Source: Volutella citrinella
Taxonomy: Eukaryota > Ascomycota > Sordariomycetes > Hypocreales > Nectriaceae
Length of the DNA stretch: 64,000 bases
Reading direction: 5' to 3'
Assembly: GCA_034401135.1 (NCBI GenBank)
Contig: JAWZSP010000006.1
Coordinates: 248,001-312,000 of the forward strand
Shown piece by piece: positions 1 through 11,997 of this stretch. Numbering within the stretch: the stretch's first letter is position 1; every line of letters starts with the position of its first letter. A program made the translations under genes and the position numbers. The notes beneath the pieces were generated by a model. It was not told the origin of the DNA. It ran no database searches and worked only from the letters and a program-made list of their open reading frames with translations.

Positions 1-509
1 TCAGCAAGGGTTTTGCCCTGCTCAATGGTGACGCTGGCGGCTAGACGGTCGAAATTCTCGCGGATCAGCTGCACAAAGCGGATCATGATTTGCTGGCGGG
101 CGAGGGCAGTCGTCTTGCTCCACGACGCGAAAGCCTTCTCGGCGCTGATGACGGCGGCTTTCATCTCGGCAACCGTCATTTCCGGCACGCGCGTCACGAG
201 GTTATTGGTGGCCGGGTCGTGGAGGTCGATGTACTTGTCCGTTGATGAGTTGACAAACTTGTTGTCGATGAAGTATGGCGTCTCGACTGGCTCAACTTTC
301 TCATGGTTGGTGGGGTAGCTGCTCTTGGTTGAGGGCAGAGAAACCTCGTGAGAGTAGGAGTAGGCCGCTGAGGCGTGAAAGCGTCTAGCTGAACCTGCGG
401 GTGCATTGTACGTGGTCTTGGGAGCAGTCAGGATAGACTGGCGTCCATGCAGAGTCGCTGATGCGGCACGGCCGTTAACAGCCGCACCTCGGGGAATCAG
501 ACGACGCAT
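1..509 (-). CDS. methylmalonate-semialdehyde dehydrogenase, 5' part
   Basis: The reading frame starts at an ATG (507-509) and stays open to the window edge, giving about 169 residues without an intron; the 3' part lies outside. Residues 1 to about 50 are rich in Arg, Ala and Ser and look like a mitochondrial presequence. From about residue 65 the text runs TPYFIDNKFVNSSTDKYIDL and then DPATNNLVTRVPEMT, the characteristic start of the CoA-acylating ALDH6 family. Further on comes the ordinary ALDH segment with EKAFASWSKTTALARQQIM. The known role of the family is oxidative decarboxylation of methylmalonate and malonate semialdehydes in mitochondrial valine and pyrimidine breakdown. The catalytic Cys is not in the window. 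Its promoter is shared with the Zn2Cys6 gene that starts at 1054. Confidence 0.85.
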   Translation of the reverse strand, partial: MRRLIPRGAAVNGRAASATLHGRQSILTAPKTTYNAPAGSARRFHASAAYSYSHEVSLPSTKSSYPTNHEKVEPVETPYFIDNKFVNSSTDKYIDLHDPATNNLVTRVPEMTVAEMKAAVISAEKAFASWSKTTALARQQIMIRFVQLIRENFDRLAASVTIEQGKTLA

Positions 510-1053
510 GGTGAGGGAAAGGCAAAATCCTCACGAGGGAAACAAACACCGGTGCTGGATGCTCAAACTTTCAACTACAGTGACGGCCAGGACCATTTTC
601 ATTTATAGCCCGTCCATGGCCGCTCGTGCAATGCTGTATGTGAACCAAGCTTGCCACGTCGTTGCATGACATGCCGAGCTAATGAAGATGGATGAGAGCG
701 ATTGGGCGTATGTATCACCATGCACGAACACGTGCGTCTTTGGCCAATGCCAACGTCTGGTGGCCATCCAACCTACGCATGTGGAGTCGAGCCTGATAAC
801 TTACGCCAAGCGCTGCCACTAGTGGCCTGTGTCGGCGTATCTGGCGTATTTGCGGAAGCTCATGACTAAATGACCGCCCCTAACCGCATCTACTGCTGCC
901 ACGGCCGGTTGGCGGAGGTGACAAGTCCATGAGGTCAAACTCTCTCATCAACTCTCCTCTCCGCATCACGCCCGACACGCTGAGATGCCGGCGACCCCCT
1001 GCCTCTCTCCGCCCCGCGGCTCACGCCGTTTGCACAGCGGATCCGAACCCTCG
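510..1053. other. divergent intergenic region
   Basis: This 544-bp spacer separates the dehydrogenase (-) from the Zn2Cys6 gene (+), so it should hold both promoters. Reading both strands I found no convincing ORF, tRNA or repeat. It contains scattered CCAAT-like words but no clear TATA box. Confidence 0.5.
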
Positions 1054-2711
1054 ATGATGTCAACCATGCCCCCGCCCGCTGGAGCTCCACCTGCTGTCCG
1101 AAGACGCAAGGGCTCCAAGCACGACAAGACGGGCTGCCTGACCTGTCGGCACCGGTGAGACTCCCGGAGCGGTTCGACCTGACCCCACCGGGTATTTGAC
1201 TAACAGTGAAGCGCATACAGGCGGAAGAAGTGTGTAGACAACGTCTTTCCCACCTGTGGGACGTGTGCTCGCCTCAACCTGGAGTGCATCCGCGAGTCCC
1301 TCCGCCAGGTTGTCCCGGACAGGAGGGTTGAAGACATCTCGCCATCTACCACATCCTCATCAGTCATCACCACATCCCCACCGCCGCCTCTAGCCCCGGA
1401 CCTGCGCTCGTCGCCTTGCTTCTGCCAGTCCGATGGGCGCCGGGCCCCTGTTCCGCAGAAGCGTCATATCATGGGGTACTACATCAACGTGCTCACTCAA
1501 CATCTATCGGTTAGCGAGCAGTTTAACTCTTTCCTGTCAGGTACGAATGCTCTGCGCCCCCAACCCTGCCTCCATGCTTCTCCCGAGATTCCATTACTCA
1601 TTGCTTCTCCACGTCTCTAGCCTTCTTGCCCATGGCCATCGAGTCTGCCGTCCTGTCAGACGCACTATTTGCGTTTGCATCCAGTCATCTCTCCCTCGTG
1701 GACCCATCCTATCAAGTGATTGCACTTGAGGCCCAGTCGATGGCCTTGCGGAACCTCGCCGTGGCTATCAAAGCGCCCTCCGACCAGATCACATGGAATG
1801 AGACGATTGCTGCGGCCTCACTGGCTTTTGTAATCACTGAGGCCGGTACTAGTGATGGCAAGAGGTGGTATAGCCATCTGCAGGGCACCAAGCAAATCAT
1901 CATGGCATCCAACACGGGCCGTCTCAGCGGACTCGATGCCTTCAAGACGAGCCCTGAAGGCCAGTGGATTCTCCGCAACTTTGCATATCACGACATAATC
2001 GGGAGTGTGACATTAAGGAGGAGGCCTCTTCTCGACGGGAGCTATCTTAATGGTATCGTGGATGTCATCGATAGCTGCTTGGGTGTGGCTACTGAACTGC
2101 TCCAGTTCATCGCCCAGATCAGCTGCCTTGACGATGACACTCGGATTACCGAGGACATGGAAGCCGACGATACTTCAGCAAGGAGAGCCTTGTTTCACAC
2201 CACGTGCCAGACTCTCGAGCATAAGATGGGGAGCTGGTTATGCCCGCCTGATACGCCCGCAGGACTCGCGTCACTCGCATACATGTACAAGAGCGCCGCT
2301 TTCATTCATCTCTACAGATTGGCTCGGGCTCGCCTGCTCCACGAAGCGCAAGACGTCCAGCCCGAGAACAACAGTCGGAGGGACAAGCTCCTCGAGATGC
2401 TATACCACAAGATCCAAGTCCGCGTGAAAGAGGTTCTGACTTATCTATCCGAAGTGCCTGTGGGCACCGCCCCAGAATCAGCACTCTTGTTCCCCCTGTT
2501 TCTCGCTGGGGGAGAAGCAACGCAGACGGGAGACATGGAGCTGACGCGCGAACGGCTGCAACTGACCCTAGAGAAGCGACGCTTCAAGAACGTGTCGTGG
2601 GCATTGCAGGTTCTTGAAGAGGTATGGAGTCTGCGCGCCCAAAGCGGCGGCAATCACGTCGACTGGACGGATATTCTGGATTCGATGGGAGTGGATCTGT
2701 TGCTGACATGA
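1054..2711 (+). CDS. Zn2Cys6 fungal transcription factor (503 aa)
   Basis: Three exons: 1054-1154, 1221-1540 and 1621-2711. The introns (1155-1220, 1541-1620) are GT-AG and restore a single frame of 503 aa. The first intron splits the zinc cluster: the six cysteines are residues 28, 31, 38, 46, 49 and 56 (spacing C-x2-C-x6-C, then C-x2-C-x6-C). A basic stretch RRRKGSKHDK lies just before it. A Ser/Thr/Pro-rich linker follows (about residues 68-110). The remainder is helical and resembles the Fungal_trans_2 (DUF3468) middle region, with WYSHLQGTKQII as a recognisable piece. Such proteins are nuclear DNA-binding regulators. Target genes cannot be told from the sequence; the class III aminotransferase starting about 700 bp downstream is a possible one. 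ATG 1054 is the first in frame, with a second ATG immediately after. Confidence 0.85.
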
Positions 2712-3414
2712 GTGTTGCAATGGATTTATTCAAGCTTATGATGATCTTGTAATGAGCTCTGGGACTGCAAGCACTGGGAGCGATATGATAGGTTTACAAA
2801 TTATTGCTAGGCGCATGCATGATTTTGGACATGGCACCGACATGGTTGGCAGCGAGCCAAACCCGTGTCCAGTTGCTTGTTGAGCTGGAGTTGTGACAAA
2901 ACTCTTGGCTGAGCTCTACGCAACCTCCCACTTTTGGAATGCGGGGTCAGTTCTGTGTCGAGTGCATCGGTCAAAAGCCTTTTCTGACCGGAATTCATCA
3001 TCCGCACCCCTCTTGGCCCTTTCTCTTTGGCGGCATATGGGAGGAATTGCCGGACGAGGGTTGCGTTGCATTGCATGACCGAAGTCGCTGGCTGCGAATT
3101 ATTTTAGTCAACTATCCTGCAGATTTAGCTACACCCTCGACCTCTACTCAGCCTAGCCTGGTGGGTCAGCTGGCCTCACTATCTGGCACAGTGACCTGAT
3201 ATCGTAGCGAGCGGTCACGCTAATACGCCAAACACGCCCACCGGCCCGGCCCAATCCCTATCATTGCCGCCTCGGCTTTGCCCAATGATGCCCATGATAT
3301 AACCATTGTGGTAATCAGTTACTCTGACCTCACAATATCTAGGACGCATCATCTGTCTCAGGGAACCGCTTCCCCCGAACCTTGGATTTTGAGTTCGATT
3401 TGCACAGCACCAAC
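2712..3414. other. intergenic region
   Basis: This 703-bp stretch lies between the Zn2Cys6 gene and the aminotransferase, both on the + strand. It should hold the terminator of the first and the promoter of the second. The small frames in it have no codon character of genes. No repeat or RNA gene was seen. Confidence 0.4.
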
Positions 3415-5180
3415 ATGATCGCCCGACGAACCTCTGTCGCCCTTCGCGGCATCGCTGCGGGGACTGTATTCTTGTCCACGCCTCTCGGATCTCGGGGTGT
3501 GGCTCTGGCATGCCCCACTGATTGGAGACTGCAATCCACAGCAGCGGCCACTGAACCCAGACAATCCGCCGTGCTTCATCGCACCCTCAAATCCCAGCCT
3601 CTTCAAGTCGTCGCAGCCGAGGATAAGCACCTCATCTTCTCAAATGGCCACAAGATGCTGGACACGACTTGCGGTGCTGCTGTGGCATGCATTGGCAACA
3701 ACAATCAGCGCGTGAGGAAGGCCATGATTGAGCAGATTGACAAGTTTGCGTATTGCAACTCCATGTTTTTCAGCCACCCGATCGGTGAGGAGCTTTGTGC
3801 AGAGCTGGTTTCAGGAACCAAAGGCGAAATGTCCAAAGCCTACATCATGTGCTCTGGTAAGGACAAGGCGACTCGCATTCTGATCATGTGCTAATCTATC
3901 ACCAGGATCCGAAGCGATGGAGTCGGCCATGAAGATGGCGCGTCAATACTTTACAGAACTAAGCCCCAAGAAAAATAAGCGAATCAACTTTATTGCTCGT
4001 GAAGGTTCTTATCATGGAACCACTCTAGGAGGTCTGTCTATGAGCGGCCATGTTGGTCGACGCAGCCTTTTCGAGGACATGCTACTGCCAAACATCTACC
4101 GCGTTTCAGCCTGCAACGCTTACCGGGGCATGACGGAGGGCCAGACCACTGAGGAATATGTTCAACAGCTCGCAGATGAGCTCGACCGCAAGTTCCAAGA
4201 GGTTGGCCCTGATACTGTCTGCGCGTTTGTTGCGGAACCCGTTGTTGGAGCGGTGAGTCGTCCCGCTGACATGAAATAGGCGAGGATTATAAAGGGAGAA
4301 ATATGCTGACATTTTTAAAAGACAACCGGCTGTGTCCCTGCGGTACCAGGCTACTTCCAGGCCATGCGAAAGGTCTGTGACAAGTACGGCGCCCTGCTTA
4401 TCCTCGACGGTCAGTCTCGCGATACGCGCTGCAACTTGGACGCTTGCTGATTTCTTGAAGAGGTAATGTCTGGAATGGGACGTAGTGGCACTTTGCACGC
4501 CTGGGAGCAAGAAGGTGTTGTTCCAGATATTCAGACCCTCGCCAAGGGTCTGGGTGGTGGCTACGCTCCTATTGCGGCCATGCTGATCAACCACCGGGTG
4601 GCCGATGCTCTCAAGAGTGGCACAGGGTAAGTGACACACGCTACGAATAATAACAAGATCTCACACTAATGCAATTTCCAGTGCCTTCTCACACGGACAC
4701 ACTTATCAGGGCCACCCTGTCAGCTGCGCAGCGGCGCTAGAGGTTCAGCGCATCATTCGCGAGGACAACCTTGTGGCAAATGTAAAGAAGCAAGGAGCTC
4801 TACTAGAGGCTCTTCTGCACAAGCACCTTAACGACCATCCGCACGTCGGTAACATCCGAGGAAAGGGATTGTTCTGGGGAGTAGGTTATCCAGCCCCACC
4901 TGACTGACGAGTTTGCTAACCATTGCACCAGATTGAATTTGTTGCCGATAAGAAAACCAAGGAGCCTTTCCCGCCCTCAGCTGGGATAGCCAACATGGTG
5001 CACACCAAGGGATTGCACGGCTTCGGAATCAGCCTATACCCGGGGCAGGGAACCAAGAATGGCGTCGAGGGCGACCATGTGCTACTGTCTCCGGCGTACA
5101 CAAGCACAGAAAGCGAGATTCGGGATATTGCGCAGAGGGTCAAGGAAGTTGTGTTCCGCACATTTGAGGAGCGAAAGTAG
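3415..5180 (+). CDS. class III PLP-dependent aminotransferase (496 aa)
   Basis: Six exons: 3415-3856, 3906-4252, 4322-4409, 4461-4626, 4682-4880 and 4932-5180. All introns are GT-AG and the joins give 496 aa. Family marks are clear: SGSEAMESAMKMAR around residue 149, REGSYHGTTLGGLSMSG, LILDEVMSGMGR with the cofactor Asp at about 292, and TLAKGLGGGY with the Schiff-base Lys at 321. These define the omega-aminotransferase (GABA, ornithine, beta-alanine) fold. The substrate cannot be fixed by reading. The first 35 residues (MIARRTSVALRGIAAG...) are basic and hydroxylated, consistent with mitochondrial import. ATG 3415 is chosen because the frame upstream holds only non-ATG codons. Confidence 0.87.
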
Positions 5181-5723
5181 ACTTTTGCAAAATATTCCAA
5201 AATGAAGCTGCTTCCGAGGCTTCATGATCAAGATGCTCTCCGATGGCTGAGAGAAATCCGAGATGGGCTGCTCTTGTCTTGTACCGCATGCTGTGTCCTT
5301 TCCAGCCGAGACTTTGATGCCTTTTCCCACGCTGTCTCATGCTCTGGCTCTTTGTCGATTTCTCCTTAATGGGTGTCATGCTCTTTAACATTGGTCAGGT
5401 TGGCCTCAGCTAAACCGAACCGTGGTTGAATCAGCCTCTTGGGCTTGCTTGACTTATCCATGATGATTCCTGTCCTCGATTTTGGCGATCTTGCCGTCAC
5501 ATAACCCGTCTCTAGCGATTTCCATACCTTTTCGGCACACTCCATGGACACAGCTTTGGGACTTCACCTTATGATAACTTCCTCCAGATGGTCGTCGTCT
5601 TCTCTCTTGAGCTTACCGTTTCTGCCGTCAAAGCATGTTTTTTTGCCCAAAGCAAAAGGCGAGGACACGCGTCTGAGACCTTGCTCACCGCATCATCACC
5701 TGGCATCACAATCATAATCAACA
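5181..5723. other. intergenic region
   Basis: This 543-bp spacer lies between two + strand genes. Short frames occur on both strands but none has family similarity I recognise. It presumably holds the promoter of the kinase-like gene. Confidence 0.4.
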
Positions 5724-6743
5724 ATGGCTGCTATTTCTGAAGATGAAGCATTCCCATCGCCGACTTGGCACCTCGTGGAGTTTACTTCCAGCAGCCTGAA
5801 CACGGACTCTGAACTGGTCATCATGCGTAACTATCAGCAATTCCGCATCTCGCTTTGTGAGAACAATTTCGCCGAGTCAGCCGCTCTAAAAAGCCGGTAT
5901 CTATTCTTTCTCGAAGTGGCAGAGAACTTCGAGTTGGATGGATACACAATCGAAGACTTCTACGATTGGATTGTCGAGCCAATGCTGCCAATTCTCGACA
6001 GCGTCCCAAAGCTTGCTGCCTGTCCTACGCTGCAGGACTTTTTCTCCCCCCCAACTCAATCGTACACCTTACGTGCCGACGGCGAGACCCTGGTTGCCGT
6101 GCGACGTGAAGATGATGGGGAGCTGCTTTCAGTCTTTGGGAATCATGTGCAGGATGATATCTGTGCGCCTTGGCCTCAATACGAGCCACGAGATATCCAG
6201 ATTTGCGAGGTCAAAAGAGTCAACGGCCCACCCTCAAACACTCCGTCCAAGGTACTCTTGAAGGATGGCTCTTTTGCATTTGCAAAGCTCATAAGATCCG
6301 GGGACGTCCGATCACTGCTGCATGAGATAGGAAACTATAAGAGGATCCATGACGCCGGCCTAGACCATTGTTTACGCATTTCACGACTGCTTGGGATGGT
6401 GAGAGATTCGCGCAGCTATGTCTCAGCCCTGCTTTTATCCTACATCGATTGCGATCGTAGGACTTTGTTCTGCGCCGCGAAGCCAGATAAATCGATGAAT
6501 CTAAAGGAAAAATGGATTGACCAGGTTTCTTCAGTATTCCATCAACTAGACGGTGCTGGTATCACTTGGGGCGATGCCAAGCCAGACAATGTCCTTGTTG
6601 ACAAAAACGACGATGCGTGGCTAATTGACTTTGGGGGAGGCTACACTGAGGGTTGGGTGCCCAAGGAGTTGGCTGAATCGAAAGAGGGAGATTTGCGAGC
6701 GCTTGAGAAGATGGTAGACTTTATCGGCCGCACAGTGGCTTGA
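5724..6743 (+). CDS. protein kinase-like fold protein (339 aa)
   Basis: A single exon of 339 aa. The C-terminal half has a recognisable kinase-type core: SKVLLKDGSFAFAKLI with the candidate nucleotide-binding Lys, then ITWGDAKPDNVLVD (W282-G-D284-A-K-P-D-N289) standing where HRDxKxxN sits in ordinary kinases, then LIDFGGGYTEGWV with the DFG Asp at 302. The His of HRD is Trp here, a variant seen in fungal kinase-like proteins, and the usual large C-lobe after DFG is very short. The N-terminal 150 residues match nothing I know. It may be an atypical or degenerate kinase, or an aminoglycoside-phosphotransferase-like enzyme. It converges on the NACHT-WD40 gene, whose stop lies about 225 bp away. 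Confidence 0.75.
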   Translation: MAAISEDEAFPSPTWHLVEFTSSSLNTDSELVIMRNYQQFRISLCENNFAESAALKSRYLFFLEVAENFELDGYTIEDFYDWIVEPMLPILDSVPKLAACPTLQDFFSPPTQSYTLRADGETLVAVRREDDGELLSVFGNHVQDDICAPWPQYEPRDIQICEVKRVNGPPSNTPSKVLLKDGSFAFAKLIRSGDVRSLLHEIGNYKRIHDAGLDHCLRISRLLGMVRDSRSYVSALLLSYIDCDRRTLFCAAKPDKSMNLKEKWIDQVSSVFHQLDGAGITWGDAKPDNVLVDKNDDAWLIDFGGGYTEGWVPKELAESKEGDLRALEKMVDFIGRTVA

Positions 6744-6968
6744 TTTCCAATACGATTGATACCTGTCTCGAATCTCTGGTGCTGGCCACAAATGCCAGAT
6801 GTGATGATACTCGAGTTGCCGTATCGATGTTGTTGCATTGGCAGTTGTCCGCCGGTTACACATGAAGATGGGTCGACGTCGGGAGTGCCATAGTCAAGGG
6901 TAGTACGGCATGTGTGTCATATATTGACCAGAAAACTAACACAGCGAATAGGTCCCCGTATTCTTAAA

Positions 6969-9900
6969 TCAATCATCCGAGAGTTGAAGAATGACAACAC
7001 GCCCTGATTCGCATCTAATTGCCACCATGGACCTCCAGACTGCGACTGGCTGGCTTTTCCAGTTCAGATCGATGTGTTGTCGAGGTCGGTAGTCTACAGG
7101 CAACAACAGCAACCTTTCCCCATCCTTGGTAAGCCAACCCATGGCATCTATCCTGTAGCCTCTGAAGGAACAAGCTGCCTCATTTCCATTCACTGCCCCG
7201 CCGCCGTTCAAGAACAGCTTGTCCAGCTTCAGAGTGCCAAACTCTGTGTGCACTGCTGAATCCGTCGGATCTGCTAAAAAGTTGAGTGACGACTGTTCAC
7301 ACTTGAGACTATGGATGAGCCGCAAGTTTTCTGGTTTGCTTGCGTCCCATATCTTGACCGCACCGGGAGAGGAGGAAAGGAAAATTTCCTTCCCGTAAAC
7401 CTTCATCGTTTCCATGGCATCAATCCGAGAATCGTGACCCTTTTGGCGTCCCAGAAGCTTTTCCTTGTGAAACACCCTGAATTGCCCCTCATAGTCTCCG
7501 ACAGCTAGGAAAGAATCACCTTTTAAGAACGCGACGGCGGACCCACCTAAGATACAGATACTAGTATCCGGTCGATTGGGGGACTCTAAAGACCAGACAT
7601 GGAGAAAAGTCGGAGAAATTGAGGCGGCGGTATGGCCGTTTTCTGAGAACGCCATGTCGAGTGGGAGTTCTTGTCGGGAGTCATCACTGTATCCAAGCGT
7701 GCATAGTAAAGAGATTGTTTGGCCGTGAGAAATTTGCCACACTTGGATGGTTAGGTCAGGCATCTGGCTCACTAGGACTTTCGATCCATCTTGTGAGAAC
7801 CTAATGTCACGATGCCTACCCAAGAGTGGTCTAGAGTCGTGTATTTTTGGAACTTGTTGGCTCTGGCCCTTGAACTTGAGCGTGAAGAGGCCATACTCTC
7901 CGGTTGAAAACAAATGCTGACCGTTGGGTGAGAAGTAAACAGATTCAAATTCCATGCCAGCATTGTAAATGCTGTCAGCGTCTCCATTAGTGTTAGACGT
8001 TGCATCGGCGGCCTTTGGTATTTCCATTATCTCGATGGCACCTTCATGGATCGTAGCTGCAAGGCGCCTGCTGTCTGGCGAAAAGCTAAGAAGGTGCGAC
8101 TGATCAAGGAGCGTAGGGCGTTTTTGAGTCATGAGTCTGGCCCATTGGGTCGTATCCCAGACGCGGAAAGTATCGAAGAACCCCGTGATGGCTATTAGCT
8201 TGCCATCCCTCGAGAACAACACGTCGTCGGCGCTTCCAAGTCGATTCAAGTCAAGCTGGACCAAAGTTGCTTCTCCAGCGTCTGAAACGGACCAGACGTC
8301 AGCGGAATGATCGTGAAAGGGAGCTTCAGCTTTAACAAATGCAACCATTTGGCTGTCTGCAGATGAGAAGCACCGCCATTCGGTAGAATAATTGTCGAAT
8401 TTGTAAAGGCATTGTGACCTCATCAGATCCCACACCTGCACAACCATGTCAGAGCTGATCGAAACAAGTCGCGACTCGTTTTCGGAACAATCCGGTAGGG
8501 AAGTAACTGTGTCCGCGGCCTCCAGCTTAGCTTTGTGCGTTCCGTTCAAATCCTCAATGTGAATAATGCTGCCGTATGCCCAAGCAAACAGTGAATCCGA
8601 GAGAAACGTGAACTGATTCACAGTCTTACGAATCTCTCGGAATGCTTCGCCATTGGGCTGCTGTCCATGGTCGGTTGTGGCCCAGATTTTGAGGACGGGG
8701 GGACTGGCAAAGCCTACAGCCAGATGTTTCCCAGTCTTTGACAATTTGAGAACAAGGCAGACCTCTTCCTGTAAAGGCCCAAATTGTTTAGAATCGCCTG
8801 TCGAAATATGCAAAACCTTGGCGAAATCATCTACCAGGTACGCAAATATTCGGCCATCCGAGGATAGGCTCCATCCATCGCATCGGCCGGAACAAAAATA
8901 CTTTGAGGAGACAAGTTTTGTGTTGAGGTTCCATTGCCGCAGTTCCACGCCTTCAGGACCGTCAATGCTTAGAGAGGATGCAATGAGTGTCTGGTTGGTT
9001 TGCCAAAAGAACGGCTCGGACAGTCCACTTGGACACTCCATTGTAAAATCAGAGCCTCTCCAGGTTTGATCAACACCATTGACGTTGATGATCCATTTAC
9101 GTACATAATTTTCGTTTCTTTTCCCGACAAGGCTGTTGGTGGGAGCGAAAACGACGGCCAAAGCGTAGGCTTGAAGTGGTGTCTCGGCGATAATGGGACA
9201 GAACTCGCGAAAGAAGCGATGAGCGTCAATTATCCAACTCCCTAGGTTAAAATGACTATCCTCCTATTTTCAGCAATTGTGGTTAGCATCATTAGAGTCA
9301 TCAGAATGCAGGAAAATTCGAGCCTTACCGGCATCATGGGGATCCAAGACCTGAGCATGTCAAGCTGCTCGTCTCCGGCGAGAAGCTCTCCCAGCCAGCT
9401 CAGAGCTTCCATCCAGGGCAAGAAATAGTCAAAAAGAAAGTCATAGACCTTTCTTCGTACCCTTTCCTCCTGAACACAATTTGAGAGAGCCAAGTGGTTG
9501 ACCCAGTGGACACACGAGTAGGCAATTGGCGCCAAAGGGTCAGGATCAACCTTCTTCAGCTTGCTCCTCTCAGCGGCCGGATCCCTGACGTCGTAAAGGT
9601 CTTCGTGGAGCATTTCATCGTCACACATATTCAGAATTGATCGTTCAAAGAGTTTGCGGTGGGAGGATGCCGACATCTTGATTCGATCCGTAGTCGCTTA
9701 TAAAGTCCTTGGCTGTTTGATGAACAAAGAAGACGGTGTCGTTTTGAACAGTGATGAATGAGCTGGCTTGGTGAAGTATTGTCCTCCATTTATCCATGTC
9801 CTTGCACTGCTGGGCCTTGTCGTCTTCGACGAGAATGTTGAGTTCATGGATAGTGAGCGGTCGGAAGGCTAGGAAGACGACTCTGAGAATCTCCTTTGCC

Positions 9901-11997
9901 GGCCCAGAGTCATGTTTTCGATGGAGCCTGTCCAGCATCCTGGTATACAGACCACTGAGCTCCCTTGGCATCTTCTCAATCTCCTTGATGATGAAGCGGG
10001 CAGTATCTTTTTGAGCCTCCGCATTGAGCACGGAAGACACTTCAGACCACACCAAGGACACCCAGAGAAAAGCTCCGCTTGCCTGATCAACAAGTATGCG
10101 TTTAATTTCTTCCAGCTGCATTTTGTCAATCTGCCCCTGGTCCCAGAGAGGTTCAACCTTGGCACGCACATACGTAGCCACAGCCTGGGTGACCGACTGA
10201 CGGTAATCTTCCAGGCTAAGGTGTAGGAATCCGGCTGTCGACTTGAGCTGTTGCTGAATGATGGACATTGAAAGATCATTGCGGCTGGAGACTATCCACC
10301 TGGTAGTCGTTGTGCTAGAAGCAGCGAGCTCGGCAATCAACTTGAGTACGCGTTGAGGGGCTCTGCTACCGAGTTCGCTGCTGCGCCTGCACTCATCCAG
10401 AGCATCAATGACGATGATGGCGCCACTTGCCAATGGATCTGCCAAGATTGACTCCAGGGTTGAGCACAAGGCCTCAGTAGCATCTGCGCCTCGTTGGCCT
10501 AGAGCAATGCGATTCTTCTCAACGTGCTCTAGGAGGGCCGGTATCTTTTCCGTAATGGAATAGATTAGCCCACGCAGAAGCGCTTCCTCGCTGTTCAGCC
10601 TGTCGTCGGGCTCTTTGCAGAAGAAGTAGGAAATGCTGTGGCTGTGCTGGAACCATTCGATGATGGAGCAGAGCAGCATCGACTTTCCCTTGCCCGCAGC
10701 GCCACTGATCCACAACACCCGGCGGTCCGTTTCGTCTTTCCAGCTTTTAAACTCGTCCGAGGTGAAGAACCAGTCGCAGCAATCCGGCAGTAGGCCACCC
10801 TTTTGCTTCAGCAGAGTCTTCTTGGTGAAGAAGGGAATTGTCTGCCCAACCACCTCCCGGTAGCTCTGTGCATCCTTCTCGGCGTTCCATTTGTCTTGCT
10901 GAGCTCTCCAGGTCCTCATCTCAGTCCAAATACCTTCTGTTGACTCGGAAATGGCCGTGAGATGGCTTGTGATTCCCTCTGCTTTGTACTGTGCTAGATC
11001 CCGCCCAATCGCATCCTCGGCGTCCTTGATCCCTTGGACCTGACTCTCCCAGTCGTCGTATTTGACAAAGTCCCTCAGTGTGCCAAGTACTCGGTTTTGA
11101 TGATACAAGCAGATGCTCTTCATCAAAAAGGACAAAATTTTCTTGCACAAACCCTTGAGATTCCCTCGGAGTTTGTCTCGTAAGCCCTCGGCGACGTTGC
11201 CTCCGGCAAGAACGCTTTCGCAGAGGTGGAAGTACCAGTCCATTCTCGATGTGACATACTCAATACCGCTCCTCTGGGCTGCGGATTCGGTGACAGGGTT
11301 GGCAATGATCTAAATAATTATCAGTAGACACCCCAAATGGCTCTTTTCTGGGTCTCACCTCAAGGCCGAAACTGAAGCAGCTCCAAGTGAGCGCAGCTTC
11401 TGGGGAAGACTTGACAGCTTTGTCAATCATAGATCTCACAGTTCCGACAAGACGCGTCATCTCCTTGATTCTACCTTTTATTTTGGCCTCTTTCTCAGTG
11501 CGGTCCAGCCCGGCTTGAGCTGCCTTGCTCATGAGCACAAGTTGGTAGGGCTTGGCCTCGTCCGGGGTAGGTTCTAGCGCAGCAACCTCCTTTGAGCTTT
11601 CTTCCTGGACAATATGCGCCACAATCGCTTCGTATCGTTCTACCAGGTTTGCATTTTCGTTTGCAATATCTGTTTGTGCGTCGGACCAGATGGATAGTGG
11701 AGGGCACTTGTTTTCAACTTGAGCCTCGGACGTGCTGCTTTTTGCTGCATCGGCAGCATCGCCCGACGCTTGGGAGTTGTCTGCGACCGCAAGGGTAGAC
11801 TGGCTGGTTGGAATTGGGGGCTCGGGACTCTCGGTCGGTCCAGCGTTCTGCGGCGTATTGGTGACCTGGGCCGTGTGCGGTTTTTTCGGATCTGGTGAAT
11901 TCTGCGTGTCTTCGGCGCTCTCAGCCTGTTCTCCCGTGGATGTTTGGGCGGGAGAGCTTGCCTTTTGCCGAAATGTCTTTTTGAAAAAACGCTTCAT
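6969..11997 (-). CDS. NACHT-WD40 NLR-type protein, interrupted by a frameshift
   Basis: Exon 1 is 11997-11359 (213 aa, Pro/Ser-rich start, then the NACHT-associated N-terminal domain). The second exon spans 11309-9329 and the last is 9263-6969. The introns are GT-AG. The NACHT core shows Walker A GAAGKGKS (about residues 416-423) and Walker B IIVIDALDE (about 511-519), then the conserved FFVHQTAKDF. The last exon encodes about 765 aa of divergent WD40 blades, for example VVQVWDLMRSQ, FRVWDTTQWA and VKIWDASKPE. Such STAND proteins act in fungal non-self recognition and cell death in the cytosol. The middle exon has 1981 bases, one too many: the frame breaks at about 9661-9690, just after FFVHQTAKDF, and resumes in the next frame until the splice site at 9329. 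No GT-AG pair can remove the break without losing conserved sequence. It is either a pseudogene or an assembly error. Confidence 0.8.

Noticed and set aside
3857..3905. Alternative truncated aminotransferase ending at 3894
   Set aside because: The stop lies in a GT-AG intron; splicing restores SGSEAMESAMK, which is conserved.
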